Source: an uncultured Eubacterium sp. (lineage in GTDB: Bacteria > Bacillota_A > Clostridia > Lachnospirales > Lachnospiraceae). From it: a stretch of 5,574 bases of DNA. Under the pieces are notes generated by a model. The model was not told the DNA's origin and did no database searches. It saw only the letters and a program-made list of their open reading frames with translations. The stretch covers positions 1 to 5,574 of the forward strand of contig CANTHI010000273.1 of the NCBI GenBank assembly GCA_947653505.1, given 5' to 3'. Of the stretch, positions 1-5,265 are shown piece by piece. Each line of letters opens with the position of its first letter. Position 1 is the first letter of the stretch. The position numbers and the translations under genes were made by a program.

Positions 1-441
1 GAGTACATTAAGGACTTCCAGGCGCAGCAGGCAAAATATTCTAAAGAGCAGGAGATCGAACAGGGCTATTTATGTACAAATCCTACCATACGGATCCGGA
101 AAATGGATGATGCGTACTTTCTCACCTGCAAAGGCTCCGGTATGATGGCGCATTCAGAGCACGAAATGCCGCTTACCAGAGAAGCCTATGAACACCTGCG
201 CGAAAAAACAGACGGCATCCTGATTACAAAGCGAAGATACCTGATTCCTTTTGATGATTCGCATACAATAGAGCTGGATATTTTTCACGGCCGTCTCAAA
301 GGTGTCACTCTGGCAGAGGTTGAATTTGCCTCTATAGAAGAAGCAGATTCCTTTGTTCCGCCAGCCTGGTTTGGAGAAGATGTTACTTACGACAGCCGCT
401 ATCACAATAGTGAAATGAGCAGGGGCTCTCTTTCAAAATAA
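1..441 (+). CDS. CYTH-domain protein (triphosphate tunnel metalloenzyme family), 5' end missing
   Basis: The reading frame is open from base 1 and ends at TAA 439-441, giving the last 146 residues. The family (class IV adenylate cyclases, thiamine triphosphatases, inorganic triphosphatases) folds as a beta-barrel tunnel lined with Glu, Arg and Lys that binds a triphosphate and a metal ion. Visible family features, in order, are QGYL near residue 22, the RIRK strand near 31-34, a Lys-Gly pair (TCKGSG), the ELDIFHG strand, the acidic EVEF strand, and the closing DVTYDSRYHNS segment typical of bacterial CYTH proteins. The N-terminal ExExK signature should lie just upstream of the window, so only a short piece is missing given a usual length near 160-170 residues. 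The internal ATG at 103 falls inside the domain and is not a likely start. The substrate cannot be told; a tripolyphosphatase-type hydrolase is more likely than a cyclase. The gene converges on the DUF1653 gene. Confidence 0.85.
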   Translation, partial: EYIKDFQAQQAKYSKEQEIEQGYLCTNPTIRIRKMDDAYFLTCKGSGMMAHSEHEMPLTREAYEHLREKTDGILITKRRYLIPFDDSHTIELDIFHGRLKGVTLAEVEFASIEEADSFVPPAWFGEDVTYDSRYHNSEMSRGSLSK

Positions 442-443
442 AT

Positions 444-465
444 ATGCGCAGCACTGGTGGCGCAT
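444..465 (-). terminator. Possible intrinsic terminator for the DUF1653 gene
   Basis: A perfect 6-bp GC-rich stem, ATGCGC (444-449) with GCGCAT (460-465), encloses a 10-nt loop. Read on the minus strand it is followed by the T-rich stretch ATTTATTTTG, which fits a weak Rho-independent terminator at the end of the leftward transcript. On the plus strand the tail is A-rich, so it would not terminate the CYTH gene efficiently. The short stem and interrupted T-tract keep confidence moderate. Confidence 0.4.
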
Positions 466-498
466 GAAACAAATATAACACTTGTTAGTTCCGCCATT

Positions 499-541
499 GC
501 AGCATCGTCGTCAGGCAGCGATGCTGCTCCTTGCGCTGACG
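499..541. other. Strong hairpin with interleaved second stem (pseudoknot-capable) between convergent genes
   Basis: GCAGCATCG (499-507) pairs perfectly with CGATGCTGC (519-527), a 9-bp stem with an 11-nt loop. Within that loop CGTCAG (509-514) is complementary to CTGACG (536-541) outside the stem, so both helices could form as an H-type pseudoknot, or they could be alternative folds. Neither strand shows a T-tract directly after the stem, so this is not a textbook terminator, although it lies where the two convergent transcripts should end. Confidence 0.45.
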
Positions 542-585
542 AAAATATTGTGTACTGTATCCACCATTATTTATGCAATACTGTA

Positions 586-1335
586 TTAGCGGAACCGGTT
601 CGTCTCATATTTCTGCCTCATCAGTATGATGTTACGCAGCTGATGAAACCGGTCGTGGATCTCACCCTCCGGTATGACCACATCCAGCACAACTGCAATA
701 TCATCAATGAGACGGTCCGTCATATCATCCTGTATTTCATTTAACACCTGAAATTTTTGCTCATACGTATCCGCTTCCAAAAACCGGATCAGACCCGGAT
801 TGGCCCGCAGCTCTTCCGCAGCGCTTTCACGCCTTCCCGTTTTGCGGAACATCTCCCTGCGCTGCTCACGCTCTTCCATCTGCCGGCGGCGTTTTTCTGA
901 ATAGAAATCTCCCCCGCCAGATATTTCAGCAGCATTCTGGCGCAACGCCCGTCTGGATTCTGCTGGCGACTGTATACGCGGCCACGGCTCCACTTTCCCC
1001 GGACCCATCTGAATGGCTCCGGATTCCGTCTGCATACTTCCTTTGCCCTGCATGCCGGCACATTCCGCCCGGCTGCCTGCTTCTGCCTGTACGTTTTCCT
1101 GCTCCACAGCATCCGGCTGCTCTTTTGCTCTATCTAATTTTGTAAACAGACATTTCTGGCTGTCTTCTCCCACAAACTGCCGCAGGGTTCTGGCATAAAT
1201 CTCAAAATTCCCAAACATCGCCTGATAGACAACAATCTGATCTCCTGTTTCCACAAATCTGGCAACGGAAACAACCTGATACACCCTGTGCGCATCATCC
1301 TCATACAACTCTCCTGTTTTCGGTAATCTACTCAT
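586..1335 (-). CDS. DUF1653 domain protein with C-terminal helical extension
   Basis: 249 residues, function unknown. Residues about 5-57 match the DUF1653 pattern: PKTGELYEDDAHRVYQVV, a charged loop, then IVVYQAMFGN followed by YARTLRQFVGE. That small beta fold is usually a stand-alone protein of 60-80 residues. Here it continues into a low-complexity linker rich in Gln, Glu, Gly and Ala (about 65-140), a highly charged Arg/Glu segment (about 148-168) likely to be helical, and a predicted helical C-terminal region (about 175-245) with the acidic run LNEIQDDMTDRLIDDIAVVLD. No signal peptide or membrane segment is visible, so it is probably cytoplasmic. I chose the ATG at 1335, which begins just before the conserved domain and has AAAGAAG eight bases upstream; a TTG 42 bases further up would add an unconserved leader. 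The stop is TAA 586-588. It lies 163 bp downstream of the protease gene on the same strand, separated by a structured terminator-like region. No clear promoter of its own was found. Confidence 0.75.
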   Translation of the reverse strand: MSRLPKTGELYEDDAHRVYQVVSVARFVETGDQIVVYQAMFGNFEIYARTLRQFVGEDSQKCLFTKLDRAKEQPDAVEQENVQAEAGSRAECAGMQGKGSMQTESGAIQMGPGKVEPWPRIQSPAESRRALRQNAAEISGGGDFYSEKRRRQMEEREQRREMFRKTGRRESAAEELRANPGLIRFLEADTYEQKFQVLNEIQDDMTDRLIDDIAVVLDVVIPEGEIHDRFHQLRNIILMRQKYETNRFR

Positions 1336-1386
1336 GAACCATACTTCTTTCCCATTTAATTTGTTAAAAACACACAAAATTTTCCC

Positions 1387-1478
1387 GATCGTGTCACTTA
1401 AAAATCAGGTGCCTGGCAGACACTGCAACTGATTTCTGAGAGCACGATCAGAAAAATAATATGAAATGCTATTTCTGA
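1387..1478 (-). promoter_or_regulatory. Region of mutually exclusive stems around the terminator
   Basis: Besides the terminator stem, GATCGTG (1387-1393) pairs with CACGATC (1443-1449) to enclose it. TCAGAAA (1448-1454) can instead pair with TTTCTGA at 1433-1439 or with a second TTTCTGA at 1472-1478. Pairing 1433-1439 with 1448-1454 would break both the terminator base and the outer stem. The arrangement resembles transcription attenuation, but no ligand domain or leader peptide is recognised, so regulation is an inference. Confidence 0.35.
1402..1435 (-). terminator. Probable terminator hairpin after the S8 protease gene
   Basis: On the minus strand AAATCAG (1435-1429) pairs with CTGATTT (1408-1402). 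Inside that stem, past a 5-nt bulge, GTGTCT (1423-1418) pairs with AGGCAC (1414-1409) with one G-T pair around a 3-nt loop. The distal arm runs into TTTTT, so the short U-tract is partly within the stem. The element begins about 65 bases beyond the protease stop codon and about 70 bases before the DUF1653 start. Confidence 0.5.
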
Positions 1479-1498
1479 CTGTTCCTGATTGCCGCAGC

Positions 1499-3655
1499 TT
1501 ATTTTCTGGCTTTCAGGATCTTTACCTTACACGCCTTCTGCAGTTTTGTTCCATCTTTTGTAACTGCTGTAATTTTAACGGTTTTTCCGATTCCGGCTTT
1601 TTTTGCCTTTACAACACCTTTCGCTGACACCGACGCATATGCAGGATTGCTGGATGTCCACTCAATTCCAGTATTCGCAGCATCTTCCGGCAGTATGGTC
1701 GCAATGAGCTGCAGACTGCTCCCATAGTGTACATTAGCAGATACTTTATTCAGCTTTAGCTTCGCTGCCTGCACGGTAACACAAGAAAGATCCAGAATAC
1801 CACCTGTCACACAGGCATTTTCAAGCGATTCCACATTCCTCGTACACTTCATCAGCAGATTCCGGATTACCGCCGCATCCGCTAAAGGATTCACCCCCTT
1901 TAAAACTGCCACCGCTCCTGTCACCATCGGAGCAGCCATCGAAGAGCCAGACATAATATCACATTTGTAAAACTGTGCCGGATCCACATCGGCTGCAGAC
2001 ACTGCGAAATTGTCAAAATAATACGTCGACGTTCTTGTCTTTGTCGTCGTAATGCCAATCAGCGCCAGATACGTCCTGCCATCCGCCTGAATAAACCGGC
2101 TGTCATCCGGTGTGCTCACTTTTTCCACTGACTCCCATGCCGGAGTACCGTCTCCATCATTTTCAGACATCATACAGCTGATATAATACGTCCGGTCCGG
2201 ATCAATCCCCCAGTCCGTAACATCCAGATAAATAAAACCCGCCTGCTCCATGCCATCTTCAAACAGACCGCCCTCTGCTTTTGGAAAAGCCATTCTGCGG
2301 TTATATTTTACCGTATATTTCAGACTTCCGTCCGGCTCGTCAGAATACCCAAGATCCGGCTCATAAGCAAGCTGTACCGTATAATTTGTCCCAAGCCCGC
2401 GTATGGACGAAGCTGTATAAAAATCCCCGATACCACTCACCGTATTATAATAAGACGTCATCTGTCCACGCTTCTCCTGCGGCCAGAACTGCGGCAGAAA
2501 CTTAGCCTCCTGCACAGTCGATACAATATTCGAACCAGGCGCAAACAAATCCACCTGTGTATTTCCATAATCCGAGAAATAAACCCGCTCGTCATTTTCA
2601 TCACTGGCACCTACGACTACAACATGCTTACTGTCCAGATCATACGGCACCGTGCGTATCGCATCCGGAACCGTGTCCCAGTCAATCGCGTCATTTCCAG
2701 CTGCAAATACAGTCAGAGCGCCCTTCGCACCCATTTTATCAATCAATGTATTCAGGATCGCTCCCGTATCACGGCTGCCTCCCCAGGAACAGTTAACCGC
2801 AGCTACCGGAACCCCCATCTCCTGTGCCCGCACCACATACTCAAATGCCCGCACTGCACCAGCTACATCAAAAATATCCGAATTATCTTTTACAACCTTT
2901 AACGCCATGATTTTTGCATTGCTGATCCCCATAATACCAGTTGCATTATTCTGCTGCGCAGCAATAACACCAGCACAATGCGTACCATGCCCGTCCGTAT
3001 CCATCGGATCATCATCATCATTTGCAAAATCATATCCATACGTGCCTTCCAGCCCCTTTGACTGATAAGGATTGACCCACATCGAATCTTTCAGATCCTC
3101 ATTCGTATAATCCACTCCCGTATCAATCAGAGCTACAACCGGCTCCATCGACGGCTTTGCCGTCAGGCCGGACAGCTGAATACCTTTGCTGTCAGTACGC
3201 AGGCTTCCGGCTCCATTCAGATACCACTGGTAATCTGCCAGTGGATCTTTTCCGGTATCACACAAATGCGCATAACTATTAGGTGCAACTGCGTCCACAT
3301 AATATTTATCCGCCGTAATCTCCATCAGTTCCTCCGTAGAATATGTATCAGAGCTGACAAGCGCCACATAATCCCGGATTTTTTCAGACTGCGCATCCTC
3401 CGACTGTCCAAACTCCCAGCATTCCTCAATCCGGATGTTTTTATCGAAACTGGCCGTTCCTTCTTTGGTCAGAGCCGCCGCCTGCGTCGTTGTCATCGAC
3501 ACAAGCGCCTCTCCCCGGACATACGTCCCTTCTTCCAGTTTTGGAATCTCCACTTCATAAGCCTGTGTCTGCGCAACTGCCGTACACCCCGGCAAAACTG
3601 TCCAGAAAGCAGCTGCCGCTGCCAGCATGTATGCACATAATTTTTTCTTCTCCAT
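1499..3655 (-). CDS. Secreted S8-family (subtilisin-like) serine protease with internal insert and C-terminal Big_2 domain
   Basis: 718 residues. An exported endopeptidase of the subtilase family. Residues 1-28 form a signal peptide: KKK, an Ala-rich core, then either a type I site after AVA (28/29) or a poor lipobox LPGC at Cys24. Residues about 35-135 look like an I9-type propeptide, ending before DPLADYQWYLN. The catalytic residues are present: Asp178 in ALIDTGVDY, His223 in DTDGHGTHCAG, oxyanion Asn321 in FAAGND, and Ser572 in SGSSMAAP (Ser replaces the usual Thr of GTS). Between the Asn strand and the Ser loop lies an extra segment of about 160-180 residues (about 385-560) ending TYYFDNFAVS, which resembles a carbohydrate-binding-type jelly roll rather than a PA domain. 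Residues about 630-718 are a bacterial Ig-like (Big_2) domain with IEWTSSNPAYASV. No sortase motif or terminal membrane segment is seen. Ten cysteines follow the signal peptide. ATG 3655 is chosen because it begins the signal peptide and has a good RBS; the upstream TTG at 3727 is unlikely. Stop TAA 1499-1501. Confidence 0.93.
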   Translation of the reverse strand: MEKKKLCAYMLAAAAAFWTVLPGCTAVAQTQAYEVEIPKLEEGTYVRGEALVSMTTTQAAALTKEGTASFDKNIRIEECWEFGQSEDAQSEKIRDYVALVSSDTYSTEELMEITADKYYVDAVAPNSYAHLCDTGKDPLADYQWYLNGAGSLRTDSKGIQLSGLTAKPSMEPVVALIDTGVDYTNEDLKDSMWVNPYQSKGLEGTYGYDFANDDDDPMDTDGHGTHCAGVIAAQQNNATGIMGISNAKIMALKVVKDNSDIFDVAGAVRAFEYVVRAQEMGVPVAAVNCSWGGSRDTGAILNTLIDKMGAKGALTVFAAGNDAIDWDTVPDAIRTVPYDLDSKHVVVVGASDENDERVYFSDYGNTQVDLFAPGSNIVSTVQEAKFLPQFWPQEKRGQMTSYYNTVSGIGDFYTASSIRGLGTNYTVQLAYEPDLGYSDEPDGSLKYTVKYNRRMAFPKAEGGLFEDGMEQAGFIYLDVTDWGIDPDRTYYISCMMSENDGDGTPAWESVEKVSTPDDSRFIQADGRTYLALIGITTTKTRTSTYYFDNFAVSAADVDPAQFYKCDIMSGSSMAAPMVTGAVAVLKGVNPLADAAVIRNLLMKCTRNVESLENACVTGGILDLSCVTVQAAKLKLNKVSANVHYGSSLQLIATILPEDAANTGIEWTSSNPAYASVSAKGVVKAKKAGIGKTVKITAVTKDGTKLQKACKVKILKARK

Positions 3656-3662
3656 ACCGTAT

Positions 3663-3668
3663 CCCTTT
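3663..3668 (-). promoter_or_regulatory. Ribosome binding site deciding the protease start
   Basis: On the minus strand AAAGGG lies seven bases before ATG 3655, the codon that opens directly into the signal peptide. This supports that start over the TTG codon 72 bases further upstream, which falls inside a palindromic repeat. Confidence 0.7.
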
Positions 3669-3716
3669 CTGTCTCCGCATCCTGTAAAAACACCTGTTTC
3701 CAGCAGGATCTGTATC

Positions 3717-3738
3717 TTTTTGTACAATTTTTGTACAA
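3717..3738. repeat. Two tandem 11-bp repeats, each containing the palindrome TTGTACAA
   Basis: The unit TTTTTGTACAA occurs twice back to back (3717-3727 and 3728-3738). Each unit holds an 8-bp perfect palindrome, TTGTACAA (3720-3727 and 3731-3738), so the two symmetric sites sit one helical turn apart on the same face of the DNA. They lie 62-83 bases upstream of the protease start codon, where an operator or an upstream promoter element (TTGTAC resembles a -35 hexamer) would be expected. No convincing -10 element at proper spacing was found. Confidence 0.6.
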
Positions 3739-3822
3739 TGCTTCCATTTTTTCTAATATTTATCTTACCTTATTTTATCCGAAATGGATACTGTATTTTT
3801 TTGGATATAAAGAATAATTCAC

Positions 3823-4287
3823 CTAAAATTCACAATTTGGATATAACCGGGACAGCAGTGCCTGGCATCCCTCCAGAATCTGCTCATATACCTCCCCAAA
3901 CGCTCCGGTATACCACGGATCCTCTATGTCCCCATCAATTCCGGCAAATGTGCGCAGCCTGCTGACTTTGCCCTGCGCATCATCACCAATGATCCGGTGC
4001 AGATTCCGGACATTCATGCGATCCATAACAATCAGATAATCGTAATAAACATAATCCGCTTTTGTCACCTGCCTGGCATGATGTCCGGTACAGGCAATGC
4101 CGTGCCGGCGCAGTTCATCTCTGGCTGGCGGATAGACCGGATTACCGATTTCTTCCGTGCTGGTGGCGGCTGAGGCGATTTCGAAGTCTGCTTGTAAATG
4201 GTGACGCCGGATGAGATCTTTCATGATGTATTCGGCCATTGGACTGCGACAGATGTTGCCGTGGCAAATAAATAGTACCTTCGTCAT
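3823..4287 (-). CDS. Low-molecular-weight protein tyrosine phosphatase
   Basis: 154 residues, the normal size for this cytoplasmic family, which hydrolyses phosphotyrosine (in some members other phosphoesters) through a cysteinyl-phosphate intermediate. The phosphate-binding loop is at the N terminus, CHGNICRSP, with nucleophile Cys8 and Arg14 of the C(X)5R motif followed by Ser15. The general acid is Asp123 in DPWYTGAF, the form of the loop usual in Gram-positive enzymes. The family context MAEYIMKDL follows the P-loop. ATG 4287 starts immediately before the first beta strand (TKVLFIC) and has AAGGAG on the minus strand at 4304-4299, eleven bases upstream, which is slightly long but strong. 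Stop TAG 3823-3825. The gene lies between the protease and the PIN toxin on the same strand. Such genes sometimes sit with capsule or tyrosine-kinase genes, but no kinase is visible here. No GC-rich terminator was found downstream, so read-through toward the protease is possible. Confidence 0.95.
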   Translation of the reverse strand: MTKVLFICHGNICRSPMAEYIMKDLIRRHHLQADFEIASAATSTEEIGNPVYPPARDELRRHGIACTGHHARQVTKADYVYYDYLIVMDRMNVRNLHRIIGDDAQGKVSRLRTFAGIDGDIEDPWYTGAFGEVYEQILEGCQALLSRLYPNCEF

Positions 4288-4361
4288 GATCTGTATATCT
4301 CCTTATATCTTGATTTTTTGTTGTATTTTCAGTCTTTTACAGCGCCCGGCAGATGATCGGG

Positions 4362-4396
4362 GACTGCTGCTTTCTTTGCAAAAACAAGCAGCAGTC
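4362..4396. repeat. Perfect 11-bp inverted repeat (hairpin) downstream of the PIN toxin
   Basis: GACTGCTGCTT (4362-4372) is exactly complementary to AAGCAGCAGTC (4386-4396), with a 13-nt loop that itself contains TTTGCAAA. Neither strand has a T-tract after the stem, so it is not a standard terminator, though it could still block transcription or exonucleases between the toxin and phosphatase genes. It shares the ACTGCTGC block with the hairpin on the other side of the toxin-antitoxin cassette. Confidence 0.75.
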
Positions 4397-4415
4397 TGCA
4401 TATTCCGGCCAGCAA

Positions 4416-4437
4416 AAGTTGTAAAATAAGTTGTAAA
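4416..4437. repeat. Two direct 10-bp repeats AAGTTGTAAA at 12-bp spacing
   Basis: AAGTTGTAAA occurs at 4416-4425 and 4428-4437. Its core GTTGTA recurs in inverted orientation at 4449-4454 (TACAAC) and again in direct orientation at 4320-4325, so this short gap is enriched for the motif. Repeated short sites near an integrase can be recombinase arm-type sites or operators; which, if either, applies here is unknown. Confidence 0.5.
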
Positions 4438-4448
4438 CCCTGATGCCG

Positions 4449-4472
4449 TACAACCCGCTGTTTATAAGGCTT
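4449..4472. repeat. Left copy of an imperfect direct repeat flanking the toxin-antitoxin cassette
   Basis: This 24-base segment begins TACAACCCGCTGTTT and matches 5266-5289 (TACAACCTGCTGTTT) at 19 of 24 positions in the same orientation. It lies just past the PIN gene stop codon. Possible readings are diverged attachment-site repeats, a segmental duplication, or chance similarity strengthened by neighbouring shared blocks. Confidence 0.4.
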
Positions 4473-4479
4473 AGCGCTC

Positions 4480-4908
4480 TTAGCCCTGCCCTGTTTTTTC
4501 TGCAAATTCTTTTGGCGTTACTGCCTTCACATCACTGCAGACATAATCACTTACATTTCTGGTAACAATATAATCTGCCTTTATCTCTTTTGCACACTGT
4601 ACCTGCAGGCAATCTTCAAAATCCGGAAAATCTTCACGATTAACAGCATCCACTACTTTTTCATGACTGGCACCCGTCACAGTTAAAATTCTGCAGATCT
4701 CGCTCAGCATCTCCCGTCTGCTTTCTGTATCATGTGTCTTGCGCATAATATAGAATATATTTGGAATAGAATGGAACGCTGCATACCCCTCCACTTTTTC
4801 TTCCGCACAGAGAAGCAGTACATGGTAAGCATCTTCAAAATATGGCTCCCTTGTTTCCAGATAATCAATCAGGACATTGGTATCAATCAAAACAACCATA
4901 TTTTTCAT
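4480..4908 (-). CDS. PIN-domain toxin (PIN_3-type, VapC-like ribonuclease)
   Basis: 142 residues covering one PIN domain, the fold of metal-dependent RNases that act as toxins of type II toxin-antitoxin pairs. The first strand carries VVLIDTNVLIDYL with metal ligand Asp9. The middle SIPNIFYIMRK segment matches the PIN_3 style, where the usual Glu is not obvious. The acidic cluster DFPDFEDCLQ supplies Asp96, Glu98 and Asp99, and the C-terminal strand is ADYIVTRNVSDY with Asp121. The nearest activity is single-strand RNA cleavage; the target (tRNA, rRNA or mRNA) cannot be read from sequence. The start codon at 4908 lies 26 bases inside the preceding antitoxin gene. It has GGAAG six bases upstream, while a second ATG at 4899 has AAGGG nine bases upstream, so either could be used. 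The overlap implies translational coupling. Stop TAA 4480-4482. Much less likely, it is a solitary PIN nuclease. Confidence 0.85.
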   Translation of the reverse strand: MKNMVVLIDTNVLIDYLETREPYFEDAYHVLLLCAEEKVEGYAAFHSIPNIFYIMRKTHDTESRREMLSEICRILTVTGASHEKVVDAVNREDFPDFEDCLQVQCAKEIKADYIVTRNVSDYVCSDVKAVTPKEFAEKTGQG

Positions 4909-5128
4909 CCCTTGCTTCCGCTAGTTCTTTCTCATAATCCAGCACCGTATCCGGTACCGTCTGTTTCCGCAGCGCTTCCAGTCTCTGAAACGCCTGCATT
5001 TTCGTTGTTAACCCGCTACTTTCCTCTGTCTGGATTTCCAGCTGTCTGATAAATTCAATCACAAAATCTACTTTATCTTCCGGCATCCTCTGCAAAAGCT
5101 CCACTGCCTCCTTTTTTTTCTCTGACAT
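4883..5128 (-). CDS. Small antitoxin of the PIN-toxin pair
   Basis: 81 residues, acidic and helical, directly upstream of and overlapping the PIN gene, the usual antitoxin-first order. The N-terminal half (SEKKKEAVELLQRMPEDKVDF, then VIEFIRQLEI) looks like the short helix-rich region seen in small Firmicutes antitoxins paired with PIN or RelE toxins. The C-terminal part ends in LDYEKELAEARDEKYG, a tail common in such antitoxins that would wrap the toxin active site. A classical AbrB, RHH or Phd DNA-binding domain is not recognisable with certainty, so the mode of autoregulation is open. ATG 5128 is chosen for its excellent Shine-Dalgarno GGAGG seven bases upstream; the longer frame opening at a TTG (5188) has no support and would read through the RBS. 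Stop TGA 4883-4885. Confidence 0.8.
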   Translation of the reverse strand: MSEKKKEAVELLQRMPEDKVDFVIEFIRQLEIQTEESSGLTTKMQAFQRLEALRKQTVPDTVLDYEKELAEARDEKYGCFD

Positions 5129-5135
5129 AAAGCCA

Positions 5136-5140
5136 CCTCC
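5136..5140 (-). promoter_or_regulatory. Ribosome binding site deciding the antitoxin start
   Basis: GGAGG on the minus strand lies seven bases before ATG 5128, with a second AAAGGAG a little further upstream. It is the strongest Shine-Dalgarno in the window, consistent with the antitoxin being made in excess over the toxin, whose own sites are weaker. Confidence 0.75.
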
Positions 5141-5157
5141 AACTCCTTTTCTTTGCT

Positions 5158-5175
5158 GATACTGTGGTATCACAG
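5158..5175. promoter_or_regulatory. Overlapping inverted repeats upstream of the antitoxin (possible operator)
   Basis: GATAC (5158-5162) and GTATC (5167-5171) form one inverted repeat, and CTGTG (5162-5166) and CACAG (5171-5175) form a second that overlaps it. The site lies 30-47 bases upstream of the antitoxin start, a usual place for toxin-antitoxin autoregulation. It could equally be a small hairpin in the leader RNA. Confidence 0.35.
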
Positions 5176-5215
5176 CCTGCCCATTCAACAGTTCAGATAC
5201 GAAAAGCTGTTGCTT

Positions 5216-5247
5216 TGCAGCAGTTCAGACAGGCCTAAACTGCTGCA
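5216..5247. repeat. Perfect 10-bp inverted repeat (hairpin) between integrase and antitoxin
   Basis: TGCAGCAGTT (5216-5225) pairs exactly with AACTGCTGCA (5238-5247) around a 12-nt loop. No T-tract follows on either strand, so it is not a canonical terminator for the integrase. If the extended -10 promoter just to its right is used, the toxin-antitoxin mRNA would begin almost at this stem, giving a 5' structured leader. Confidence 0.7.
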
Positions 5248-5253
5248 TGAACC

Positions 5254-5263
5254 ATTTATACCA
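5254..5263 (-). promoter_or_regulatory. Possible extended -10 promoter for the antitoxin-toxin operon
   Basis: The minus strand reads TGGTATAAAT, an extended -10 element (TGN followed by TATAAA). No good -35 hexamer is seen at 16-18 bases upstream, which extended -10 promoters tolerate. Transcription would start near 5247, leaving a leader of about 120 bases before the antitoxin ATG. Confidence 0.35.
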
Positions 5264-5265
5264 TA

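Noticed and set aside
553..586. Direct repeat TACTGTAT (553-560 and 579-586)
   Set aside because: Short AT-rich 8-mer that also appears elsewhere in the window (3789-3796); no functional context.
457..744. Plus-strand open frame of 95 codons
   Set aside because: It overlaps the structured intergenic region and the 3' part of the DUF1653 gene, has no recognisable domain, and reads as low-quality Cys/His/Ile-rich protein.
2652..3065. Plus-strand open frame of 137 codons
   Set aside because: It lies antisense to the conserved catalytic Asp-His-Asn region of the protease and is a composition shadow.
3266..3640. Plus-strand open frame of 124 codons
   Set aside because: Antisense to the protease signal and propeptide region; Arg/Cys/His-rich with no family features.
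3679..3709. ATCCTG/CAGGAT stem in the protease leader
   Set aside because: Only 6 bp with a 19-nt loop and no supporting context; could occur by chance.
3656..3727. N-terminal extension of the protease from a TTG codon
   Set aside because: It would put 24 residues before an otherwise standard signal peptide, starts within the palindromic repeat, and lacks an RBS of the quality seen before ATG 3655.
3800..3846. Repeat of TTTGGATATAA at 3800-3810 and 3836-3846
   Set aside because: One copy encodes the end of the phosphatase and the sequence is AT-rich; the match is probably chance.
4362..4396. Hairpin as a Rho-independent terminator
   Set aside because: No T-tract follows on either strand despite a perfect stem.
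5129..5188. N-terminal extension of the antitoxin from a TTG codon
   Set aside because: The extension translates the strong Shine-Dalgarno as Gly-rich sequence, the usual sign of an over-long start.
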